Shown piece by piece: positions 9,637 to 17,994 of a DNA stretch of 64,000 bases (position 1 is the first letter of the stretch; each line of letters opens with the position of its first letter). The DNA lies in the NCBI RefSeq assembly GCF_001437205.1, contig NZ_JQAZ01000001.1, positions 248,001 through 312,000 of the forward strand, written 5' to 3'. The notes beneath the pieces were generated by a model that was given only the letters and a program-made list of their open reading frames with translations, was not told where the DNA came from and ran no database searches. A program made the translations under genes and the position numbers. This DNA is from Lactobacillus selangorensis. GTDB lineage: Bacteria > Bacillota > Bacilli > Lactobacillales > Lactobacillaceae.

Positions 9637-10551
9637 ATGATTATTCAATTCAAAGAACCTGTGAATACTGAAGTCGTGCGGGAATTGCAAGATAAAATCC
9701 ATCAACTTGGCAAAACAGGTTTTATGAGCCAGAATCATATGGCCATTATCGACCTTGAAACACTTGAATTCAGTGATGATGAAAAAGAAGCGATTGCTTC
9801 GGTCACAACCGATGAACCGCCGTATGTTTTAAGCAGCAAAACGTTCAAGCCGGACAATACGGTGATTCAGCTGCATGAAACCTCTTTAGGCGATACGCAA
9901 CTGCCATTGTTTGTCCATTTGCCGCAGGAAAAAGATCAGGATAGTCTGAGCCAGCGCTTTGCCGATTTGCCGCAAAACGAACAGGTAACCGGCTGTGTAG
10001 CAGATTTATTTGCCCAGCCGCTTTCTCCTTATGAGCAGGTCGACCGGCAGGATATTGAGCAATTGCTGACCAACTACCGGCAATTGGCCGATCAGCAGTC
10101 GCTTGATTTGATTGTGCCCGTTTATACGGACGCACAGTTCGATGCCGTTGCAAAGACGGTTGATATGGTGGAACTGACAGGGGATTTGCTGAATGATACC
10201 AGTTTCCTGCAGAAGGTCGGTCAAACGCCGATTCCAGTTTTGATTGATGGGACTAAGGTTTCCGACCCGTCGCAATTATTGATGATGGCCGAATTCATTG
10301 CGAGTGCCGGCAATATTCACATTGCTGTTTTGAGCCCGAATAATGACCGGGCTGTTGCGACCTTACGGTTATTGACGCATTATCCAGTTTTGGCACAACC
10401 AGCCGCCAAAGATTATCCGCAGCTGCTGCCGACGCTGGCTGCTAGTGCTGCTGTGGCGGGCGCACAGGGCATGATTTTGCCAGTCGGTGATACCAGCACT
10501 TATCAGCAGGTCATCGACAAAATCAATGCTGCCACTACGAACGAAGCTTAA
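9637..10551 (+). CDS. DAHP-synthase-like protein lacking catalytic residues
   Basis: 304-residue protein, monocistronic with its own promoter and terminator. The N-terminal ~80 residues match the ferredoxin-like regulatory domain of type I-beta 3-deoxy-7-phosphoheptulonate synthases: MIIQFKEP at the start and PYVLSSKTFKPDNTVIQL at residues 62-79. The rest follows the TIM barrel: SPYEQV at 130-135 (family FKPRTSPYSFQG), DMVELTGDLLNDTSFLQKVG at 176-195 (family ADILQIGARNMQN..LLK..G), IPVLIDGT at 199-206 (family KPVLLKRG) and AASAAVAGAQGMIL at 268-281. The residues that define the enzyme are gone: GPCAxES, the KPR of KPRTSPY, the Lys-Arg of LLKRG, and the metal-binding His and Glu. I infer a pseudoenzyme of unknown role. 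No other aro gene is nearby. Confidence 0.65.
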   Translation: MIIQFKEPVNTEVVRELQDKIHQLGKTGFMSQNHMAIIDLETLEFSDDEKEAIASVTTDEPPYVLSSKTFKPDNTVIQLHETSLGDTQLPLFVHLPQEKDQDSLSQRFADLPQNEQVTGCVADLFAQPLSPYEQVDRQDIEQLLTNYRQLADQQSLDLIVPVYTDAQFDAVAKTVDMVELTGDLLNDTSFLQKVGQTPIPVLIDGTKVSDPSQLLMMAEFIASAGNIHIAVLSPNNDRAVATLRLLTHYPVLAQPAAKDYPQLLPTLAASAAVAGAQGMILPVGDTSTYQQVIDKINAATTNEA

Positions 10552-10560
10552 ATTTAAAAC

Positions 10561-10604
10561 AAACGTTTTGCTGGAAACTTTTTCTGGCAAAACGTTTTTT
10601 GTTT
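10561..10604 (+). terminator. Intrinsic terminator after the DAHP-synthase-like gene
   Basis: AAACGTTTTGC (10561-10571) pairs perfectly with GCAAAACGTTT (10587-10597) and is followed by a T-rich tail. Confidence 0.85.
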
Positions 10605-10635
10605 CTAATACTTTTCTCATGAAAGGGTCATCATC

Positions 10636-10644
10636 TGCTATAAT
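10636..10644 (+). promoter_or_regulatory. Extended -10 promoter for pepN
   Basis: TGC directly before a perfect TATAAT (10639-10644), 31 bases upstream of pepN. No good -35 element is visible, as is usual for the extended -10 type. Confidence 0.6.
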
Positions 10645-10675
10645 AAGGGTATCTTAAAAAGTAGGGGGCAACACA

Positions 10676-13213
10676 ATGACAAAATCACAACATTTGTATG
10701 AACTGTTCCAACCCGAGCACTATGATATCTATATTGATATCAACCGTGCGCAGAAACATATCGAAGGGACCTCAACGATTACTGGGAACGCTTCGCAGAC
10801 AAAAATTGGCATCCATCAGAAGTATCTGACGATTGAATCCGTCACTGCTGACGGCAAAGACGTTCCATTTGCAACAGATGATGACACTGAATCCATCCAA
10901 ATCGAAGTGCCGCAGACTGGCAAAGTGACTCTTAAAATTGCCTATTCAGCTGCATTGACAGATTCGATGATGGGCATCTATCCCTCTTATTATGAAGTCG
11001 ATGGGGTCAAGAAGGAAATTATCGGCACCCAATTTGAAACGACTTCAGCTCGTCAGGCCTTTCCATGTGTCGATGAACCAGAAGCAAAGGCTACTTTCAG
11101 CTTAGCAATCAAGTTCGATGAACATGAAGGCGAAACAATCATCAGCAACATGCCTGAAAACCGTGTCGAAAACGGAGTTCATTACTTTGATCAGACGATG
11201 CGGATGTCGTCTTACTTGATTGCTTTTGCCTTTGGCGAATTGCAGAGCAAGATGACTGAAACCAAGAGCGGTGTTAAAATCGGCGTCTTCACGACCAAAG
11301 CACATGCGCTGAACGAACTGGACTTCCCACTCGACATTGCCAAGCGTGCGATTGAATTCTACGAAGACTTCTATCAGACACCATATCCGCTTCCGCATTC
11401 ATGGCAATTAGCTTTGCCTGATTTCTCCGCCGGCGCTATGGAAAACTGGGGCTTGGTCACTTATCGTGAATCATACTTACTCTTTGATCCGGCCAATGCT
11501 TCGATGCAGACGAAACAGCATGTGGCTACAACGGTAACCCATGAATTGGCTCATCAATGGTTCGGCGATCTCGTCACAATGAAGTGGTGGGATGATCTGT
11601 GGCTCAACGAAAGTTTTGCCAACATGATGGAATACGTCGGCGTCAATGCGCTCGAACCAGATTGGCACATTTGGGAAACATACCAAACACTCGAAGTACC
11701 ACGTGCTTTGCAGCGTGACGCTACTGACGGTGTCCAGGCGGTTCATGTTCAAGTCGAAGATCCAGCCGAAATTGCGGCGTTGTTTGACAGTGCGATTGTC
11801 TATGCCAAGGGCTCACGGATGTTAGTTATGGTTCGTGCCTTAATTGGCGACGATGCTTTGCGGAAAGGTTTGAAAGCTTACTTTGCAGCGCATCAATACG
11901 GCAATGCTACTGGTGCTGATTTATGGAAAGCTTTAGGCGATGCGTCCAATATGGATATTGGCGGCATCATGAATTCGTGGCTCGAACAGCCAGGTTATCC
12001 GGTCGTGACTGCCAGTGTCAACGATGCCGGTCAATTAGTGTTAAGCCAGAAACAATTCTTCATCGGTGAAGGCAAAGACCAAGGCCGTACATGGCAGATT
12101 CCGTTGAACGGCAACTATGATGTTGTGCCAACGATCATGAAGGATCAGACGATTACATTAGGCGATTACAAGGAACTCCGCCAAAAGAACGGCAAAGCCT
12201 TCCGTCTCAATGTCGGTAATAATTCACACTTTATCGTTCGTTACGATGACACATTGATGCAGGATATCATGAGTGAATCCAATTCTTACGATTCCATTTC
12301 ACAACTGCAGATTCTCCAAGATTTGCGTTTATTGTCAGAAGGTCGGCAGATTCCATTTGCACAAACCGTCCCGTTGCTGAAACAATTTGCACAGGACCAT
12401 TCTGCGATTGTGAACGCCGGCTTATACCGAATCACCAGCGTTTTGAAGGAATTCGTTCAGCCGGATAGCGCTGAAGAACAACATCTGCAAGCCTTCTTAG
12501 GTTTGTTGAGTGCTGATCAGGTCGATCGCTTAGGTTGGGAATATCGTGAGAACGATACTGAAGACGACAAGATGACACGTCCGTATGTGCTCAATGCTGC
12601 TTTGTATGCCCATAATGACAAAGCCATTGCAGCGGCCCATGAACTGTTTGCCAAGAACAGTACTCATCTGATCGACTTGCCAGCCGAAGTTCGTGGCTTG
12701 ATTTTAACGAACGAAATCAAGAACTACGACAATAAAGACTTATTTGCACATCTGCTGGATCTGTACAGCCGTTCCAGCGACCCAAGCTTCAAGGCTGATT
12801 TAGGAGCGGCTTTAGCCAGCACGTCTGATGCTGATCAGATTGCCGAATTGGTCAAGGACTTCGAAAATGCTGATATCATCAAGCCGCAGGATCTGCGTGC
12901 TTGGTTCCCAGCTGTTTTAGGCAATGACGCCGGACAACAAGCTGCTTGGGACTGGATGCGCAATGATTGGAAGTGGATGGAAAAGGCAGTCGGCGGCGAC
13001 ATGTCCTTTACCGGCTTTATCACTTCAGTTGCCAACATTTTCAAGACAAAGCAGCGCCTGACTGAATTCAAGGCCTTCTTCGAACCAAAGATCAATACAC
13101 CTGGTTTGACTCGTGAAATCACGATGGATATTAAGATCATTTCCAGCCGAGTCGACTTGATCGAAGCCGAGAATAAAGCTGTTAATGCAGAAGTTGCTAA
13201 AGAAATTCAATAA
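10676..13213 (+). CDS. pepN: Aminopeptidase N (M1 family)
   Basis: 845-residue cytosolic zinc aminopeptidase that removes N-terminal residues from peptides, a main general aminopeptidase of lactic acid bacteria. The substrate-binding motif GAMENWG is near residue 253. The zinc motif HELAHQWFGD begins near residue 289, and the third ligand Glu is about residue 312 in WLNESFA. A long helical ERAP1-like C-terminal domain follows. Length equals that of known lactobacillal PepN. It has its own promoter and ends in a strong terminator that also serves convergent pepD. Confidence 0.97.
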   Translation: MTKSQHLYELFQPEHYDIYIDINRAQKHIEGTSTITGNASQTKIGIHQKYLTIESVTADGKDVPFATDDDTESIQIEVPQTGKVTLKIAYSAALTDSMMGIYPSYYEVDGVKKEIIGTQFETTSARQAFPCVDEPEAKATFSLAIKFDEHEGETIISNMPENRVENGVHYFDQTMRMSSYLIAFAFGELQSKMTETKSGVKIGVFTTKAHALNELDFPLDIAKRAIEFYEDFYQTPYPLPHSWQLALPDFSAGAMENWGLVTYRESYLLFDPANASMQTKQHVATTVTHELAHQWFGDLVTMKWWDDLWLNESFANMMEYVGVNALEPDWHIWETYQTLEVPRALQRDATDGVQAVHVQVEDPAEIAALFDSAIVYAKGSRMLVMVRALIGDDALRKGLKAYFAAHQYGNATGADLWKALGDASNMDIGGIMNSWLEQPGYPVVTASVNDAGQLVLSQKQFFIGEGKDQGRTWQIPLNGNYDVVPTIMKDQTITLGDYKELRQKNGKAFRLNVGNNSHFIVRYDDTLMQDIMSESNSYDSISQLQILQDLRLLSEGRQIPFAQTVPLLKQFAQDHSAIVNAGLYRITSVLKEFVQPDSAEEQHLQAFLGLLSADQVDRLGWEYRENDTEDDKMTRPYVLNAALYAHNDKAIAAAHELFAKNSTHLIDLPAEVRGLILTNEIKNYDNKDLFAHLLDLYSRSSDPSFKADLGAALASTSDADQIAELVKDFENADIIKPQDLRAWFPAVLGNDAGQQAAWDWMRNDWKWMEKAVGGDMSFTGFITSVANIFKTKQRLTEFKAFFEPKINTPGLTREITMDIKIISSRVDLIEAENKAVNAEVAKEIQ

Positions 13214-13227
13214 TTAATTATCCTTAA

Positions 13228-13263
13228 AAAAGGGTTCGGAACATTTTGTTCCGAACCCTTTTT
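13228..13263. terminator. Bidirectional terminator between pepN and pepD
   Basis: A perfect 16-bp stem (13228-13243 with 13247-13262) around a three-base loop, with A and T runs on either side, so it can end both convergent transcripts. Confidence 0.93.
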
Positions 13264-13271
13264 GCAGCTAT

Positions 13272-14708
13272 TTATAAGTTTGCATCTGTATGGAAGTTCA
13301 ATGGTGAGTAATCTGTGGCAGCGGTGATCAGCTGGGCCGCTAAATCCTGATAGGCTTTGCCAGCTGTCTGGGCAGCTTCTTTACCGGCTTGAGTCAGCAA
13401 TGCAGCTCGTTTGGCGAGATCATCTTCCGCCAAAGCGGCCTGGTCAGTTTTGGCGATGAGTGCTAGCATCTGACTGTGGACAGCCTTTTGGACATCTTCG
13501 AGCTTGGTGCTGAACTGCGGATAATGGGCATCGACGAGGATACTGACATGCTTATAAAGCCAGTAAGCAGAATCAGGCGAGTAGGGAAGCTGGCCGACCT
13601 TGTAATTGGCCGGGGTGTCGGTAATGCCGCCGTAAAACGGCACATAACTGCTTTCAGCGGCAACACCCATGGCCAGCCACTGCAGATCGGCGACAGCAGC
13701 TGGCATATGCGGCCGAATCTGCAGGACATGCGATTCTTGGGTTTTAGCCAAACTGATTGGCCGGAAAGCATGCTTTTGCGATTCGGAGCCATGACCAACA
13801 GGATCATACGGCGTGCCTTGGAAATGGGAAGCTAAAATGGAAGTGACATCTTCCAATTGAATTGGCCGATCCGCTTGACGCAGGAAGGGCAGGTCTTGCG
13901 ACTGCGGTTCTTGAACAACAGAGGGGGTCAGGTATTTCTGACCATACCAGACACGTGGCGTGTTGTAGATGGCATCAGACTGGTCATGGGTGCCAAAAAT
14001 CTGCCGGAAGTTGAAAGGTGTTCCTGCTTGCCATAAATGATGATTAGCTGCAAAATCACGAATACTGTTGTCAAACATAAAGTTGGCAGCATCGTCAAAA
14101 TCGATTTCTTGAATGGCCAGCTGATTGGCAACGACGGCATAACTGTCATCGGGAATGCGCTGGGCGACCCAGTGATGGCCGGAGCCTGTTTCCATGTACC
14201 ACGCTTCGTTTTGGTCGGCAAATAAAATGCCGTTTGATTCGGAGGTCCCATATTGAACGACTAATTCACCTAAACGCTGGATGCCTGCACGGGCTGAGTC
14301 GACATAAGGCAGAACAACGGTCACCATAGCTTCTTCGCCGATTCCATGTTCGACTAAGGGATCATAGCCGAGCACACGACTGTTGGCATAGGCACTTTCG
14401 GTGGCGCTCATGGCCACACCGAGTTCGTTAAAGCCGTCTTCTTCGAACACCCCATATTTATCGGTCCATTCAGGTGTGGCCGTGTATTTGAGATTTTCCT
14501 TTGGCAATTCTAATTTGAAGCCGGTATCTTTTGAAGTGAAAATTGGTGCTTCATCTGCTACTTGGTGAGCGTGAACGACAAAATGCTTAGGCCAGGCAGC
14601 TTTGGCATCTTCGTTGCGGGCAATCATGAGTGAACCATCCATTGTCGCATTTTTGCCAACCAAGACACTGGTGCAGGCACTTAAACTTTGGTAAATTGAA
14701 TTTGACAT
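13272..14708 (-). CDS. pepD: Dipeptidase, peptidase family C69 (PepD)
   Basis: 478-residue N-terminal-nucleophile hydrolase acting on dipeptides. The family signature around the catalytic Cys12 is ACTSVLVGKNATMDGS, followed by MIARNEDAK. A short N-terminal segment precedes the Cys; whether it is processed cannot be told. Start ATG at 14708 follows GGAGGAATCC. It is convergent with pepN and divergent from the yitT-like gene. Many lactobacilli carry several PepD paralogues, so this may be one of a set. Together with pepT and pepN it gives the strain a complete tri- and dipeptide breakdown cluster. Confidence 0.93.
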   Translation of the reverse strand: MSNSIYQSLSACTSVLVGKNATMDGSLMIARNEDAKAAWPKHFVVHAHQVADEAPIFTSKDTGFKLELPKENLKYTATPEWTDKYGVFEEDGFNELGVAMSATESAYANSRVLGYDPLVEHGIGEEAMVTVVLPYVDSARAGIQRLGELVVQYGTSESNGILFADQNEAWYMETGSGHHWVAQRIPDDSYAVVANQLAIQEIDFDDAANFMFDNSIRDFAANHHLWQAGTPFNFRQIFGTHDQSDAIYNTPRVWYGQKYLTPSVVQEPQSQDLPFLRQADRPIQLEDVTSILASHFQGTPYDPVGHGSESQKHAFRPISLAKTQESHVLQIRPHMPAAVADLQWLAMGVAAESSYVPFYGGITDTPANYKVGQLPYSPDSAYWLYKHVSILVDAHYPQFSTKLEDVQKAVHSQMLALIAKTDQAALAEDDLAKRAALLTQAGKEAAQTAGKAYQDLAAQLITAATDYSPLNFHTDANL

Positions 14709-14767
14709 GCGGATTCCTCCAATAAAACTTTCCTTGCTTTCACTATACGCGCTTGAAATGAATTTGT

Positions 14768-14782
14768 CCTGAAATATTCAGG
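14768..14782. promoter_or_regulatory. Near-perfect palindrome in the pepD/yitT divergent region
   Basis: CCTGAA-ATA-TTCAGG lies in the 126-base divergent gap, about 60 bases before each start. It could be an operator shared by both genes. No regulator can be named. Confidence 0.35.
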
Positions 14783-14834
14783 TCATTCATGATAAAATAA
14801 AGGAAATTTATTCGTGAACGAAGGAGGCGTTCTA

Positions 14835-15764
14835 TTGCAGACTGCACGTTTTATTCATAATGACAACTTGAAGAAAATGATTATTGTGATTGTATCCGGC
14901 TTATTAGCCGCATTTGCCCTCAAGTTTTTCCTGATTCCAGCCCATGTATTCTCATCTGGGATTAGCGGGGTCGCCCAGTTAGTGTCGGCGCTGTTCAGCC
15001 GGTTGCTGAAGCTTCATGTTGATACTGGGCTGCTGATTTTGCTGTTCAACGTTCCAATCGGGATTTTAGGATTGATCAAGATTGGACCAAATTTTACGGC
15101 CTATAGCTTACTCACGGCGGTAGTCATGTCACTGTTTACCATGGTGATGCCTGCCCATGCCTTATCGACCAATCCGTTGATGAATGCGATTGTCGGCGGG
15201 GTTCTGATGGGGGTTGCTGTTGGGTTGGCGCTTCGTTATGGGTTCTCAACCGGCGGCTTGGATATCATCGCTTTGATTTTGGCCAAAACGACTGGCCGTT
15301 CAGTCGGGGCGTTAACCTTTGCCATCAATATGCTGATTATTTTGGCCGCTGGCGTCTTCTTCGGCTGGGAAAGTGCTTTGTATACGATTATTTCGATTTA
15401 TTGCATGAGTTATGCCATCGACCATATCCACACGAGCCATCAGAAGGTAACGGCCATGATCGTGACCAGTCACAAAGAAGAAGTGTTGGCTGCCATTCGG
15501 TCGCAAGTTTTGCGGGGCATCACTGTCATTGATTCGGAAGGCGGTTATTCCGGCCGGCCGAATGCAACGCTGATGATTGTCATTACTCGTTATGAATTGT
15601 ATGATCTGACTCAGGCGGCAATCCAGGCCGATCCCAAAGCGTTCATCAATATTTTGAATACGATTGATGTCGTTGGCGAGTTCCTCAATTCCGACCAGCA
15701 GGCCGCCAAACGCAAGGTGACTCAGAAAAAGGAGATTGCACCGACCCACCATGATTCTGTATAA
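14835..15764 (+). CDS. yitT: YitT family membrane protein (DUF161/DUF2179)
   Basis: 309-residue integral membrane protein of the YitT/YqfU family. The N-terminal half has about five to six hydrophobic helices (from IIVIVSGLLAAFALKFF through the glycine-rich YGFSTGGLDIIALIL). The C-terminal soluble DUF2179 domain (about residues 215-285) has the typical VLRGITVIDSEGGYSG motif. The substrate is unknown for the family. A GTG at 14814 is in frame, but AAGGAGG at 14821-14827 stands seven bases before TTG 14835, so TTG is the start. In Bacillus subtilis yitT lies near yitU, yitV and yitW; the same relatives follow here. Confidence 0.88.
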   Translation: MQTARFIHNDNLKKMIIVIVSGLLAAFALKFFLIPAHVFSSGISGVAQLVSALFSRLLKLHVDTGLLILLFNVPIGILGLIKIGPNFTAYSLLTAVVMSLFTMVMPAHALSTNPLMNAIVGGVLMGVAVGLALRYGFSTGGLDIIALILAKTTGRSVGALTFAINMLIILAAGVFFGWESALYTIISIYCMSYAIDHIHTSHQKVTAMIVTSHKEEVLAAIRSQVLRGITVIDSEGGYSGRPNATLMIVITRYELYDLTQAAIQADPKAFINILNTIDVVGEFLNSDQQAAKRKVTQKKEIAPTHHDSV

Positions 15765-15765
15765 T
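15736..15765 (+). promoter_or_regulatory. Promoter for the tautomerase gene
   Basis: TTGCAC (15736-15741), 18 bases, perfect TATAAT (15760-15765), overlapping the yitT stop codon. Confidence 0.65.
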
Positions 15766-15795
15766 GAAAGGGCAATTGAAAGTGAGGGAAAACAA

Positions 15796-15981
15796 ATGCC
15801 ATTAGTTCATGTTGATCTGATCGCAGGCCGTTCTGAAGACCAATTACGCGACCTCGTCAAGGACATCACAGCTGCAGTGGTTAAAGATACCAACTGCCCA
15901 GCCGCACATGTCCATGTCGTTTTAAATGAAATGCAGCCGAATCGCTATGCCGATGGTGGCGTCTTACGCAGCGAACAGTAA
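15796..15981 (+). CDS. 4-oxalocrotonate tautomerase family enzyme
   Basis: 61-residue tautomerase-superfamily protein. After removal of Met1, Pro1 becomes the catalytic base; here the sequence begins MPLVHVDLIAGRSEDQL, which fixes the start at 15796 although the open frame extends upstream. Family members are hexamers acting on enol/keto substrates. The physiological substrate in lactobacilli is unknown, and no aromatic-degradation genes are nearby. It has its own promoter inside the end of yitT and a terminator after it. Confidence 0.88.
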   Translation: MPLVHVDLIAGRSEDQLRDLVKDITAAVVKDTNCPAAHVHVVLNEMQPNRYADGGVLRSEQ

Positions 15982-15989
15982 TTGTCATC

Positions 15990-16015
15990 AAAACATCCAT
16001 TTGGGTGTTTTTTTT
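15990..16015 (+). terminator. Intrinsic terminator after the tautomerase gene
   Basis: AAAACATCC pairs with GGGTGTTTT (one G-U), with a four-base loop and a run of eight or more T. Confidence 0.85.
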
Positions 16016-16042
16016 GCTTTCAATGCCCATTAACTCGATAAT
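16014..16042 (+). promoter_or_regulatory. Promoter for the surface protein gene
   Basis: TTGCTT (16014-16019), 17 bases, GATAAT (16037-16042), 30 bases before the start codon and directly abutting the preceding terminator. Confidence 0.6.
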
Positions 16043-16072
16043 GAGAACAAAGGCATAGGAGGCGGAGCAAGT

Positions 16073-17047
16073 ATGAAACACATGATCAGACTCGGTGTGT
16101 TTGGATTAACGGCACTTCTGAGCGGTGTCACAAGCCAGTCAACCGTTCAGGCGGCGCTGATTACGGACCAGCAGCAAACCGCCGAAGTGGCGACAATCAA
16201 TCAAGTCGGCGGCACGGCGCTACTGGATGCAGCCGGAAACGTAATTCGACAGCTGCCGTACGGGTCGTGCTGGCAGGTCGATCAAGTGGCAACGGATTCC
16301 AATGGGGCCCATTATTTATCACTAGGCGGCCATCAATATATCAGCACAGCAGCGGCCACTGTCACTGGAACTGGTTTTTTTACGGTGGCTGCGCAAGCCA
16401 TGCAGGATGTGATCACTATCGATCAGCATAATGCCTATACAGTTAATTCGGCCGGTCAGAAAGTACAGACATTGCCGGATGGCAGTCAATGGCGGATCAA
16501 TGCCGCTGCGGCAACAGCTGATGGTGAAACCTATTATTTGATCGGCGCTGATCAGTATGTCGCCGCCGATTTAGGGACCTTGCAGTCAGCGGAGACACAG
16601 TTAACACTGACGAACAATGAGAATGACGGCATTGTGACTGTCACTGCGGCCGATGGAGCCGTTTTAGTCAATCACAACGAACAGACCTTGCGCACATTAC
16701 CGGCCGGTTCCCAATGGCAGACAAAACGAATTGCAGTTGATGGACGTGGACGTATTTATGATTGTCTGGGCGGTGATCAGTTTGTGGCCAGTTCGGCAGT
16801 TTCAATTCGCTATCCAGCCGTGTACGGGATTTTTACGCATGCGCCGGTCACAGCAAACGGTGTTTTTACCGTCACAAAGGAAAATGTGTTTGCGGTCAGT
16901 CGCACTGGCAAACCGATTCAGCATTTAACGTCCGGGTCCCAGTGGCGGGTCGTCGGCACAGCAATCGCCGCCGACAGTCATGTTTATTATCAGATCAGCA
17001 CAGATCAATATGTCGCTGCTGATGAAGGTCAGATTGTTTATGATTAA
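16073..17047 (+). CDS. Secreted surface protein with four SLAP-like repeats
   Basis: 324 residues. An N-terminal signal peptide (KHMIRLGVFGLTALLSGV core) has a likely cleavage site after TVQA, near residue 28. The mature part is four tandem units of about 65-75 residues, each with the pattern G..-V-LP.GS.W....-A.D..G..YY.(L/I)G.DQYV, for example QTLPDGSQWRINAAA and RTLPAGSQWQTKRIA. The pattern resembles the SLAP / bacterial surface-layer domain that binds cell-wall polymers in lactobacilli. There is no catalytic domain, LPXTG motif or membrane anchor, so the repeats themselves probably hold it to the wall. Its role beyond wall binding is unknown. Confidence 0.7.
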   Translation: MKHMIRLGVFGLTALLSGVTSQSTVQAALITDQQQTAEVATINQVGGTALLDAAGNVIRQLPYGSCWQVDQVATDSNGAHYLSLGGHQYISTAAATVTGTGFFTVAAQAMQDVITIDQHNAYTVNSAGQKVQTLPDGSQWRINAAAATADGETYYLIGADQYVAADLGTLQSAETQLTLTNNENDGIVTVTAADGAVLVNHNEQTLRTLPAGSQWQTKRIAVDGRGRIYDCLGGDQFVASSAVSIRYPAVYGIFTHAPVTANGVFTVTKENVFAVSRTGKPIQHLTSGSQWRVVGTAIAADSHVYYQISTDQYVAADEGQIVYD

Positions 17048-17050
17048 CCA

Positions 17051-17087
17051 AAAAAGCGTCTGAACAAAAATCGTTCAGACGCTTTTT
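17051..17087. terminator. Bidirectional terminator
   Basis: A perfect 15-bp stem (17051-17065 with 17073-17087) between the convergent surface-protein gene and yitU homologue. Confidence 0.93.
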
Positions 17088-17091
17088 CAGG

Positions 17092-17901
17092 TTATTTTTG
17101 TAGATGCAGGTAATTGGTCAAATAATCGGCCAAACCATCTTGTTCGTTCGTGTAAGTGGTCACATCATTTGCGGCGGCCTGAATTTCAGGACGGGCATTC
17201 TGCATGGCCACTCCCCAGCCGGCGTAATCAAGCATTTCACGGTCGTTTTGTTCATCACCGAATGCGATGATATTTTTGCGCTCGAAGCCGAAGTAATCGG
17301 CTAGATAAGCGACCCCTTTGGCCTTTTGAATGCCCTTATGGACAATTTCAAGCACGCTGGCTTCACCGCCCCAAACGTTAACCTGGACATCGGGAAAATC
17401 ATGCTGCAACTGTTCGCGGACGATTTTCTGGTCATTGCGTTCCAGGAAAACGGTGATTGAGGTCGGATCGACGGTCAGACTATCAGCCGTTAAGCGCTGT
17501 TCAGGGGCTAATTCAGTCGGGAAGAACGAATATTCGCTCTTATACAGCTGATCTGCCATCAGCAGCTGCTTGCCTTCAACGGCGATCATTTGGATTGCAT
17601 ATTTTTGTTTCAATTGTAAGAGGTCGATGGCGACTTCACGGGGCACCGTATATTGATATTCGTGATCCCACTGGTGGCGGGGAATATGGGCTAATGCACC
17701 GTTAAAGTTGACCATCGGCGACTTGAGTCCGATCTGGTCATAATAATTTTGACTGAGTCGGTTGGAACGGCCAGTGATAATACTGACGACGTTGCCGGCC
17801 TGTTGTGCAGCCTGCAGGGTGGCCTGTGTTTTCAGAGTAATTTGTGAGTCACCATTGAGCGTGGTGCCATCGAGATCGATGGCGATAAGCTTTTTCGACA
17901 A
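17092..17901 (-). CDS. HAD-superfamily phosphatase, Cof type (YitU-like)
   Basis: 269-residue haloacid-dehalogenase-type phosphatase. Motif I is LIAIDLDGTTLN at the N-terminus, motif II contains SIITGRSN, and motifs III/IV are KGVAYLADYFG and IIAFGDEQNDREML. A C2-type cap lies between. Cof-type members dephosphorylate small molecules such as sugar phosphates or flavin precursors; the substrate cannot be read from sequence. An open frame runs upstream to 18063, but GGGAGGA stands just before TTG 17901, which gives the family N-terminus, so TTG is the start. It is divergent from the yitV-like pseudogene, matching the B. subtilis yitU-yitV-yitW neighbourhood. Confidence 0.88.
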   Translation of the reverse strand: MSKKLIAIDLDGTTLNGDSQITLKTQATLQAAQQAGNVVSIITGRSNRLSQNYYDQIGLKSPMVNFNGALAHIPRHQWDHEYQYTVPREVAIDLLQLKQKYAIQMIAVEGKQLLMADQLYKSEYSFFPTELAPEQRLTADSLTVDPTSITVFLERNDQKIVREQLQHDFPDVQVNVWGGEASVLEIVHKGIQKAKGVAYLADYFGFERKNIIAFGDEQNDREMLDYAGWGVAMQNARPEIQAAANDVTTYTNEQDGLADYLTNYLHLQK

Positions 17902-17994
17902 AATTGTTCCTCCCAACTTGATTATGTTAAAATTTAAGTGATTAAGGAATAGAATAGCAAAAAATGGCTGGACTTGCAAAGGGGGAATGCACAC

